A stretch of 5,547 nucleotides of DNA from Burkholderiales bacterium. Lineage in GTDB: Bacteria; Pseudomonadota; Gammaproteobacteria; Burkholderiales; Burkholderiaceae_C. Position 1 is the stretch's first letter, and each line of letters begins with the position of its first letter. The stretch lies in NCBI GenBank assembly GCA_005793295.1, contig SXSX01000208.1:1-5547 (forward strand), given 5' to 3'. Under the pieces are notes generated by a model, which saw only the letters and a program-made list of their open reading frames with translations, made no database searches and was not told the origin of the DNA. Both the position numbers and the translations under genes were made by a program. Below, in pieces: positions 1 to 4,751 of this stretch.

Positions 1-120
1 AATGACATGCGGCTTGACAGTGGTGTGGGTACGTGTGGGAAAGAAGGCCAAAGTGTGCCCGTGGGGGTGGGCCAGCCTACCTTGCGCATTGATGGTTTGA
101 CCGTCGGCGGAACCGCTTGA
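1..120 (+). CDS. tldD: Metalloprotease TldD, C-terminal 39 residues (partial)
   Basis: The first reading frame is open from base 1 to a TGA at 118-120. It encodes a glycine-rich tail with [19 protein letters not shown] and ending LTVGGTA. I recognise this as the conserved C-terminus of TldD, the partner of TldE (PmbA) in a cytosolic zinc protease that trims unfolded peptides; in E. coli it matures microcin B17 and degrades CcdA. The cysteine at fragment residue 12 lies 27 residues before the end, the same distance as the zinc-ligand Cys454 in the 481-residue E. coli protein, as I recall it. The HExxxH motif lies outside the window. No terminator separates this gene from the downstream leader, so read-through into the aroG attenuator is possible. 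A second frame is open to base 99, but it shows no family likeness. Confidence 0.85.
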   Translation, partial: NDMRLDSGVGTCGKEGQSVPVGVGQPTLRIDGLTVGGTA

Positions 121-126
121 TATTGT
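97..126 (+). promoter_or_regulatory. Candidate sigma-70 promoter for the aroG leader
   Basis: TTGACC (97-102) and TATTGT (121-126) are separated by 18 bases, with four or five of six matches to each consensus hexamer. The -35 element lies inside the last codons of tldD. Transcription would start near 132-134 and give about 24 bases of 5' UTR before the leader peptide. A competing candidate is an extended -10 element, TGCTACATT (141-149), with a weak TTGTCT at 123-128. That would place the start near 156-157, at the leader ATG itself. The choice cannot be made from sequence alone. Confidence 0.5.
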
Positions 127-156
127 CTATTTTGAACCTGTGCTACATTGATACCC

Positions 157-225
157 ATGGTTTCAATTCGTTTTTACTTTAGCTATTTTTGGTTCTCAAG
201 CGCTCATGGCGGTAGAGAGATCTGA
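157..225 (+). CDS. Aromatic-rich leader peptide of the aroG attenuator (22 aa)
   Basis: ATG at 157 opens a 22-codon frame ending in TGA at 223-225. Residues 6-13 read FYFSYFWF: four Phe, two Tyr and one Trp in eight codons (172-195). It sits directly before a hairpin-plus-T-run terminator and then a DAHP synthase gene. This is the layout of attenuation leader peptides such as those of trp and pheA in enteric bacteria. Inference: ribosomes stall on these codons when charged tRNA-Phe, tRNA-Tyr or tRNA-Trp is scarce, which lets transcription proceed into aroG. The peptide itself probably has no function after synthesis. No clear Shine-Dalgarno sequence precedes the ATG; an in-frame TTG at 148 is an alternative start. 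The tail after the aromatic run (SSAHGGREI) is ordinary, but its codons supply the bases of the alternative RNA pairings. Confidence 0.85.
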   Translation: MVSIRFYFSYFWFSSAHGGREI

Positions 226-286
226 ACGTAGACAAGAAAAACGTCCTGATACTTCCTAAACCGCCGGCCTCCCCGGCGGTTTTTTT
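193..286 (+). promoter_or_regulatory. Transcription attenuator with alternative hairpins upstream of aroG
   Basis: Four interacting segments can be drawn by eye. Segment 1 (193-203) can pair with segment 2 (209-219): TCTC 194-197 with GAGA 215-218, and CGC 201-203 with GCG 209-211. Segment 2, GGCGGT 208-213, is an exact complement of ACCGCC 260-265 in segment 3. Weaker pairing beyond that is possible (216-217 with 256-257). Segment 3 (258-267) otherwise pairs with segment 4 (273-282) as the terminator. Segment 1 overlaps the last aromatic codon (F13). A ribosome stalled in the aromatic run would cover segment 1 and leave segment 2 free to form the antiterminator. A ribosome that reaches the stop codon at 223-225 would cover 208-213 and let the terminator form. 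No folding energies were computed. Confidence 0.75.
258..286 (+). terminator. Intrinsic terminator of the aroG leader (attenuator hairpin)
   Basis: AACCGCCGG (259-267) pairs perfectly with CCGGCGGTT (273-281) around a CCTCC loop, with one further A-T pair at 258/282. A seven-T run occupies 280-286. On the opposite strand only three Ts follow the stem, so the signal points towards aroG. It lies between the leader peptide and the aroG ribosome binding site, so it acts before the structural gene and not after a gene. Confidence 0.92.
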
Positions 287-320
287 ATGCTTTTTAGAAT
301 GTGATTGAGGAGCTTTTGCG

Positions 321-1409
321 ATGACTGCTAATACTGACCGAACTAGTAAAACCGATGATGAACGTATCAAAGACATTACTGTGCTGCCCCCGCCTGAGCA
401 TCTGATTCGTTTTTTTCCTATCAGCGCAACACCCGTGGAGGCCTTGGTTTTAGGGACTCGCAAACGCATCCAAAAAATCATGGCGGGCAAAGATGACCGT
501 TTGCTAGTCATCATCGGACCCTGCTCGATTCATGACCCCTCTGCTGCTGTCGACTACGCGCGTCGATTGAAGGAGCAGCGCATAAAGTACGCCGACACCT
601 TGGAAATTGTGATGCGGGTGTACTTTGAGAAGCCCAGAACCACCGTCGGCTGGAAGGGTTTGATCAATGACCCCTATTTGGATGAGAGCTTTCGCATTGA
701 CGAAGGGCTGCGCATCGCACGCCAGTTGTTGATTGAAATTAACCGTTTGGGGCTTCCTGCCGGCAGTGAGTTTCTAGATGTAATTTCTCCCCAGTATTTG
801 GCTGACTTGATTGCATGGGGCGCGATTGGCGCACGTACGACGGAGAGCCAAGTGCACCGAGAATTGGCCTCGGGTATTTCAGCGCCAATTGGTTTCAAAA
901 ACGGAACCGATGGGAACATCAAAATTGCCACCGATGCCATTCAAGCCGCGGCGGGCGGGCACCATTTTTTATCGGTGCATAAAAACGGCCAGGTAGCTAT
1001 TGTGCAAACGCAAGGCAATCCCGATTGCCACGTGATCTTGCGCGGTGGCAAAGCCCCCAACTATGACGCGCAGAGTGTGGCAGCCGCTTGCCAAGACCTC
1101 GCCAAAGCCCATTTGCCAACGTCTTTGATGGTTGACTGCAGCCACGCTAACAGCAGCAAGCAGCACGAAAAGCAGCTTGACGTTGCGCGTGATATTGCGA
1201 ATCAAATAGCAGGGGGGTCACGTTCTATTTTTGGCGTGATGGTCGAGAGCCACCTGTTGGCCGGCGCCCAGAAATTCACCCCTGGCAAAGACAAAGCCGC
1301 TGAGCTGGAATACGGCAAGAGCATTACAGATGCCTGCTTGGGTTGGGACGATTCTTTGCAGAGTCTTGAAGTGCTCTCGCAAGCCGTTAAGACACGTCGC
1401 GCGCGTTGA
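321..1409 (+). CDS. aroG: 3-deoxy-7-phosphoheptulonate (DAHP) synthase, class I
   Basis: This enzyme condenses phosphoenolpyruvate and erythrose 4-phosphate to DAHP, the first step of the shikimate pathway, in the cytosol. The product is 362 aa, against 350 for E. coli AroG. It aligns with a constant +7 offset through most of its length and has about five extra residues near 315-330. Metal ligands seen are Cys68 (GPCSIHD), His275 (VDCSHANS), Glu309 (MVESHL) and Asp338 (SITDACLGW). PEP/E4P-site residues seen are Arg99 and Lys104 (MRVYFEKPRTTVGWKG), Arg172 (GARTTESQVHRELASG), Lys193 (GFKNGTDG) and Arg241 (RGGK). Ser187 matches AroG Ser180, a position linked to phenylalanine rather than tyrosine feedback, so Phe inhibition is my inference. 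The start has a good GAGGAG (307-312) eight bases upstream. Expression is probably controlled by the upstream attenuator. The symbol could equally be aroF by naming habit. Confidence 0.95.
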   Translation: MTANTDRTSKTDDERIKDITVLPPPEHLIRFFPISATPVEALVLGTRKRIQKIMAGKDDRLLVIIGPCSIHDPSAAVDYARRLKEQRIKYADTLEIVMRVYFEKPRTTVGWKGLINDPYLDESFRIDEGLRIARQLLIEINRLGLPAGSEFLDVISPQYLADLIAWGAIGARTTESQVHRELASGISAPIGFKNGTDGNIKIATDAIQAAAGGHHFLSVHKNGQVAIVQTQGNPDCHVILRGGKAPNYDAQSVAAACQDLAKAHLPTSLMVDCSHANSSKQHEKQLDVARDIANQIAGGSRSIFGVMVESHLLAGAQKFTPGKDKAAELEYGKSITDACLGWDDSLQSLEVLSQAVKTRRAR

Positions 1410-1421
1410 GCGCAACCACCG

Positions 1422-1466
1422 ACTCGCCCAGCCCTTTTTAGCCTTGTAGCAATTGGGCGAGTTTTT
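1422..1466 (+). terminator. Probable aroG intrinsic terminator overlapping the 3' end of mpl
   Basis: ACTCGCCCA (1422-1430) is a perfect nine-base complement of TGGGCGAGT (1454-1462), and T1462-T1466 follow the right arm. The loop of 23 bases is longer than usual, which lowers confidence. The left arm is in the 28-base aroG-mpl gap, and the right arm lies within the last codons of mpl on the other strand. On the mpl strand the same hairpin has no T-run after it, so it would work mainly for aroG. Confidence 0.55.
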
Positions 1467-2853
1467 GGTGAATGCCACCAAAGCCGCCGTTGCTCATGCA
1501 AAGAATATGGTCGCCAGCCCGAGCATGCAACGCGACTTGGGCTGCTAGCGCATCGATATTGGGCGCGCAAAAGGCTTTTGTGCCCAAGGGCTTGAGGGCT
1601 TCTGACGCATCCCAGCTCAGGCCTCCGGTATGGCAAAACGCTAAATCAACCTCTTCCAGACTCCAAGGCATTTGCGCCTTCATGGCACCGAGTTTCATGG
1701 TGTTGGACCGGGGTTCGAAGACCGCCAGAATGCGGGCACTGCCAATGCGCCGGCGCAACCCATTGACGGTGGTCCGGATTGCGGTGGGGTGGTGCGCAAA
1801 GTCGTCATAAATAGTTACGACATCCCCTTTTTCTTGGGTCGTGCTTGGCTTGTGGCTTGCAGCTGGATAAGGGATGCGTGCCCGCACTTCCATGCGCCTT
1901 TTGACATTCTCAAATTGGGCCAGCGCAATCGCCGATTGTTCAGGAGGAACACCCACATGGTCTGCCGCTGCGATAGCGGCTAATGCATTGAGTTGATTAT
2001 GGACGCCGCCTAAAGACCATTGAACGTGGGCCAAGGTGTTTCCTTGGTGTGTCACCGTGAAATCGTGGGGTTCGCCCACTGCGGTGAAATCACTGACTGC
2101 AGTGCCAAAAGTTCGCAGCTCACTCCAACACCCTTGGTTCACCACTCGGGTTAGGCTTTCTTCAAGACCATTGACAACCAAGCGGCCGGAACTGGGAACG
2201 GTGCGGACTAGGTGGTGAAACTGTCGTTCAATGTCGGCCAAGTCGTCAAAAATATCAGCGTGGTCAAATTCCAAATTATTGAGGACAGCGGTTCGAGGGC
2301 GGTAATGGACAAATTTACTGCGCTTGTCAAAAAATGCGGTGTCGTATTCATCCGCCTCAATGACAAAAGTCTTTCCTTGGCCCAAACGGGCCGAAACACC
2401 AAAGTTCAAAGGGACCCCGCCCACTAAAAAGCCGGGTTGAAGTCCTGCGCTCTCCAAAATCCATGAGAGCATGGCCGTGGTTGTGGTTTTTCCATGGGTT
2501 CCTGCGACCGCCAAGACATGGCGACCCTGCAGTACATGCTCGGCAAGCCACTGCGGTCCGCTGGTGTAAGGCGCACCGGCATCCAAAATGGCTTCCATTA
2601 AGGGGAACTTGGGACTGGCGTCGCTGTTGCGGGCGCGGCTAATGACGTTGCCAACCACAAACATATCGGGTTGGAGTGCCATTTGGTCAGCGCCAAAGCC
2701 TTCAATCAATTCGATCCCCAAAGACCGCAGTTGGTCGCTCATGGGAGGGTAGACTCCGGAATCGCAGCCTGTCACACGGTGGCCCGCTTCACGCGCCAAA
2801 GCGGCTAATCCACCCATGAAAGTGCCGCAAATACCCAAAATATGAATGTGCAT
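1438..2853 (-). CDS. mpl: UDP-N-acetylmuramate:L-alanyl-gamma-D-glutamyl-meso-diaminopimelate ligase
   Basis: Mpl is a cytosolic Mur-ligase family enzyme. It uses ATP to attach the recycled tripeptide L-Ala-gamma-D-Glu-meso-DAP to UDP-MurNAc, returning cell-wall turnover products to peptidoglycan synthesis. The product is 471 aa, against 457 in E. coli. Visible features are an N-terminal Rossmann-like start HIHILGICGTFMGGLA (3-18), the ATP P-loop AGTHGKTTTT (117-126), EADEYDTAFFDKRSKF (166-181), NLEFDHADIF (193-202), the C-terminal domain entry YDDFAHHPTAI (349-359) and SNGGFGGIH (454-462). FAHHP and the EADEYD block favour Mpl over MurC. About 15 extra residues (327-343) sit at the junction of the central and C-terminal domains. 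The gene is transcribed towards aroG and away from the hypothetical gene at 2922. No clear ribosome binding site precedes its ATG, but that start fits the family N-terminus. Confidence 0.95.
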   Translation of the reverse strand: MHIHILGICGTFMGGLAALAREAGHRVTGCDSGVYPPMSDQLRSLGIELIEGFGADQMALQPDMFVVGNVISRARNSDASPKFPLMEAILDAGAPYTSGPQWLAEHVLQGRHVLAVAGTHGKTTTTAMLSWILESAGLQPGFLVGGVPLNFGVSARLGQGKTFVIEADEYDTAFFDKRSKFVHYRPRTAVLNNLEFDHADIFDDLADIERQFHHLVRTVPSSGRLVVNGLEESLTRVVNQGCWSELRTFGTAVSDFTAVGEPHDFTVTHQGNTLAHVQWSLGGVHNQLNALAAIAAADHVGVPPEQSAIALAQFENVKRRMEVRARIPYPAASHKPSTTQEKGDVVTIYDDFAHHPTAIRTTVNGLRRRIGSARILAVFEPRSNTMKLGAMKAQMPWSLEEVDLAFCHTGGLSWDASEALKPLGTKAFCAPNIDALAAQVALHARAGDHILCMSNGGFGGIHQKLAQLLQG

Positions 2854-2921
2854 GGCCTATTTTACCGGGCCTGAAAGCCCGCTCATTGTGAGGACAGCTT
2901 GGGCACAGGCACAATGTCACG
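2854..2921. promoter_or_regulatory. Divergent promoter region between mpl and the hypothetical gene
   Basis: This 68-base region must contain the start signals of two opposite genes. For the plus strand, TTGTGA (2886-2891) and CACAAT (2910-2915) with an 18-base spacer give a plausible promoter whose start would fall at about 2921-2922, the ATG itself. For the minus strand, TAAAAT (complement of 2859-2864) resembles a -10 element just before the mpl ATG, but no good -35 is seen. A seven-base inverted repeat, CATTGTG (2884-2890) and CACAATG (2910-2916), spans the centre. A short hairpin CGGGC/GCCCG lies at 2866-2881. Neither gene has a recognisable Shine-Dalgarno sequence. Confidence 0.4.
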
Positions 2922-3512
2922 ATGGAAAGTATGAAGGACGAGATTTCTGCTGTTGCAGCGCGGATGGTGGTCGAAGAGGGTTTGGACTTTGGCAGCGCCA
3001 AGCGCCGCGCCGTTAAGCAAATGGGCTTAACGGCCCGCGGTGCACTGCCCAATAACGACGATATCGAGCGTGCGGTGGAGGAATACATTGCTATTTTTTG
3101 TGCCGACACACAAGCAACCGAGTTGCATGCCTTGCGGATTTTGGCTTTGGAGTGGATGGACCGCTTAGCGTCCTTTCACCCCCATGTCGCTGGGGCGGTT
3201 TGGCATGGAACCGCTACCCGCCATTCCGATATTTATTTGCAATTGTTCTGTGGCGACGCGAAAGAGGCCGAAATTGAGCTGATCGATCGCAGTGTCCGCT
3301 TTGAGGTTCGCTCTGTTCCTGGTTTTCAGGGGGAGCGGGTGGACGCCCTGAGCGTTCATGTGTGGAGCCCACTTTTAAAAGAGCATATCGGTTTGCACCT
3401 TCTGATCTATGACTTAGACAACATTCGCGGCGCGCTTCAACCTGATGCAAGAGGACGCCGACCCCGAGGCGACGCGACGGCCTTGCGTGCCGTCATTGGC
3501 AATAACCCTTGA
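2922..3512 (+). CDS. Hypothetical protein with a degenerate nucleotidyltransferase-like core
   Basis: I do not recognise this 196-residue protein by name; it appears to be a conserved betaproteobacterial family found beside mpl. Residues 1-85 look mostly helical and basic to mixed, including AAKRRAVKQ-like sequence at 24-33. Residues 91-109 (GAVWHGTATRHSDIYLQLF) resemble the GS...SDIDL signature of minimal nucleotidyltransferases. Here the usual second aspartate is Tyr105 and the G-S is G-T (96-97). Acidic residues follow at 116-118 and Asp141. If the fold is right, catalysis is doubtful. No signal peptide or membrane segment is visible, so it is probably cytosolic. The arginine-rich C-terminus (178-182) is followed by a short tail. 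ATG 2922 is the first start after an in-frame stop at 2889-2891; ATG 2931 is an alternative. It is probably cotranscribed with tlpA, 19 bases downstream. Function is unknown. Confidence 0.8.
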   Translation: MESMKDEISAVAARMVVEEGLDFGSAKRRAVKQMGLTARGALPNNDDIERAVEEYIAIFCADTQATELHALRILALEWMDRLASFHPHVAGAVWHGTATRHSDIYLQLFCGDAKEAEIELIDRSVRFEVRSVPGFQGERVDALSVHVWSPLLKEHIGLHLLIYDLDNIRGALQPDARGRRPRGDATALRAVIGNNP

Positions 3513-3531
3513 TGTATCGGAAAAGACCGCA

Positions 3532-4095
3532 ATGAATACCCAATCCCCCCTAAAAACGCCGTCTCATCCCAAAAGCCGGCGTGCGCTTGTGCTTTCTATC
3601 GCTGGACTGGCGGCTGGTGTGGGTGCGGGTTTGTCTTGGTGGAATCAGCAAGCGTCGGTGTCAACGCCAGGTTTGACGCCTTTGGAGGGGTTTTGGGATT
3701 TGGAATGGGAGACTCCAGAAGGAAAAAAACTTCAAATGCGATCGTTTCAAGGAAATCCGATTTTGATTAACTTTTGGGCGACGTGGTGTCCCCCATGCGT
3801 TGAGGAACTTCCTTTATTAGATGCCTTCTATCGTGAAAACAAGTCTAAAGGTTGGCAAGTTCTAGGATTGGCGGTTGATAAGGCTGCGGCAGTTCGAGAT
3901 TTTCTTGAAAAAATGCCCTTGGGCTTTCCGATCGCAATGGCGGGTTTGGGGGGTGTGGACTTAGGGCGTAATTTGGGCAATCTGACTGGGGGCTTGCCCT
4001 TTTCAGTTGTCATTGCAAAAAATGGAGCGATTGCACAGCGAAAGATGGGTCGGCTTGGGATTGTTGATCTCGAAGCCTGGCGTAGTTTAAAATAG
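3532..4095 (+). CDS. TlpA/ResA-type membrane-anchored thiol-disulfide oxidoreductase
   Basis: The product is 187 aa from ATG 3532. A basic N-terminus (KSRR, 14-17) precedes a hydrophobic segment at about 18-36, which is a signal anchor placing the domain in the periplasm. The thioredoxin fold follows: NFWATWCPPCVEELPLL (80-96) carries the CPPC active site (Cys86, Cys89), GWQVLGLAVD (107-116) is the next strand, and GLPFSVV (154-160) supplies the cis-proline (Pro156). The family reduces disulfides in exported proteins, often in cytochrome c maturation. The substrate here cannot be told from context. I chose 3532 over the longer in-frame ATG at 3445 because the longer form overlaps the preceding gene by 68 bases and puts 29 uninformative residues before the anchor. 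GGAAAAGA (3519-3526) is a weak ribosome binding site. It is likely the second gene of an operon with 2922-3512. Confidence 0.9.
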   Translation: MNTQSPLKTPSHPKSRRALVLSIAGLAAGVGAGLSWWNQQASVSTPGLTPLEGFWDLEWETPEGKKLQMRSFQGNPILINFWATWCPPCVEELPLLDAFYRENKSKGWQVLGLAVDKAAAVRDFLEKMPLGFPIAMAGLGGVDLGRNLGNLTGGLPFSVVIAKNGAIAQRKMGRLGIVDLEAWRSLK

Positions 4096-4281
4096 CTGTT
4101 CGAGGCAGGCATCCTTGGTTTGACGCTAGGGCGCTCGTATTAGAGATTTGGTTCTTAAAGATGATTCAAAATTTTTTTAGAGAAAATTAATAACAAATAG
4201 AAGAAAATAAAAGCAATAGCGGTATTTAAGCAATTTTTAGGTTAAATTTCCGCTTCTTGTTGATTGATTCCTGGAGGATTC
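4096..4281 (+). promoter_or_regulatory. AT-rich intergenic region upstream of accB, probable accBC promoter region
   Basis: There is no gene in these 186 bases. Positions 4141-4260 are about 24% GC by direct count (29 of 120), far below the flanking genes. TTGACG (4120-4125) is a good -35 element, with GAGATT (4143-4148) as a poor -10 at a 17-base spacing. TTAAAT (4242-4247) is another -10-like site without a clear -35. The heptamer AAGCAAT occurs at 4211-4217 and 4228-4234. No GC-rich hairpin with a T-run was found after tlpA, so I see no tlpA terminator. An accBC promoter here is inference. Confidence 0.45.
4273..4278 (+). promoter_or_regulatory. Shine-Dalgarno sequence fixing the accB start
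   Basis: GGAGGA ends three bases before ATG 4282. This is close but usable, and it supports that ATG over the in-frame TTG at 4264, which would place this purine run inside the coding sequence. Confidence 0.75.
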
Positions 4282-4737
4282 ATGGATTTACGAAAACTTA
4301 AAACACTGATTGATTTGGTGTCCGATTCCAACGTTTCAGAATTGGAAATTACCGAGGCCGAAGGCAAGGTCCGTATCGTTAAGGGCGGCGGTGCCATGGT
4401 TCACAGCTATGCGCCTGCTCCCCTAGCCGCTGTGGCTGCAGCACCATTGGCTTCTGCATCCCCTGCAAGTCCAGCTGCAGCTCCAATAGAAGAGCCACCC
4501 ACAGGGCATCCCGTCAAATCACCGATGGTAGGAACCTTCTACCGTTCCGCCTCTCCGGGTGCTAAATCGTTTGTTGAAATTGGATCCGTCGTCAAAGAGG
4601 GAGACACGATCTGCATTATCGAGGCCATGAAAATCCTCAATGAAATTGAAGCCGACAAGGCGGGTACGGTGACCCAGGTGCTTTGTGAAAACGGTCAAGC
4701 AGTTGAATATGGGCAACCCCTGTTCGTTATCGAATGA
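4282..4737 (+). CDS. accB: Biotin carboxyl carrier protein of acetyl-CoA carboxylase
   Basis: AccB carries biotin between the carboxylase (AccC) and the carboxyltransferase (AccA/AccD) in malonyl-CoA formation, the committed step of fatty acid synthesis, in the cytosol. The product is 151 aa, against 156 in E. coli. The N-terminal block [20 protein letters not shown] matches the family start. An Ala/Pro-rich flexible linker covers about 44-72. The C-terminal biotinyl domain (78-151) has the family-specific thumb [18 protein letters not shown] (80-97) and the biotinylation motif [11 protein letters not shown] (112-122), with Lys117 as the modified residue. Fourteen bases separate it from accC, so the two are almost certainly cotranscribed. 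In many proteobacteria aroQ precedes this gene, but here it is replaced by an AT-rich gap. Confidence 0.97.
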   Translation: MDLRKLKTLIDLVSDSNVSELEITEAEGKVRIVKGGGAMVHSYAPAPLAAVAAAPLASASPASPAAAPIEEPPTGHPVKSPMVGTFYRSASPGAKSFVEIGSVVKEGDTICIIEAMKILNEIEADKAGTVTQVLCENGQAVEYGQPLFVIE

Positions 4738-4751
4738 GCGCTGAATAGTCC

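Noticed and set aside
287..304. Five-codon open frame (ATG 287 to TGA 304) just before aroG
   Set aside because: It overlaps the end of the terminator T-run and has no ribosome binding site or informative codons.
1202..1636. 144-codon open frame on the minus strand across the aroG/mpl junction
   Set aside because: It overlaps well-supported aroG and mpl coding sequence in other frames and its product resembles no family I know. It is a shadow frame.
2866..2881. CGGGC/GCCCG hairpin upstream of mpl considered as a terminator
   Set aside because: It has a five-base stem and no T-run in either direction, and it lies between divergent starts where no transcript should end.
3445..3531. Longer start for the TlpA-like protein at ATG 3445
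   Set aside because: It overlaps the preceding gene by 68 bases, has no ribosome binding site, and adds 29 residues ahead of a normal signal anchor. ATG 3532 gives the expected topology.
4101..4137. CGAG/CTCG pairing after tlpA considered as its terminator
   Set aside because: Only four paired bases with a large loop and no T-run directly after it.
4161..4190. Nine-codon open frame MIQNFFREN in the AT-rich gap, considered as a second leader peptide
   Set aside because: Only two Phe codons, no strong ribosome binding site and no terminator or alternative hairpin after it. It is expected by chance in AT-rich DNA.
4264..4281. TTG start extending AccB by six residues
   Set aside because: No ribosome binding site precedes it. 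GGAGGA at 4273-4278 and the canonical MDLRKLK start favour ATG 4282.
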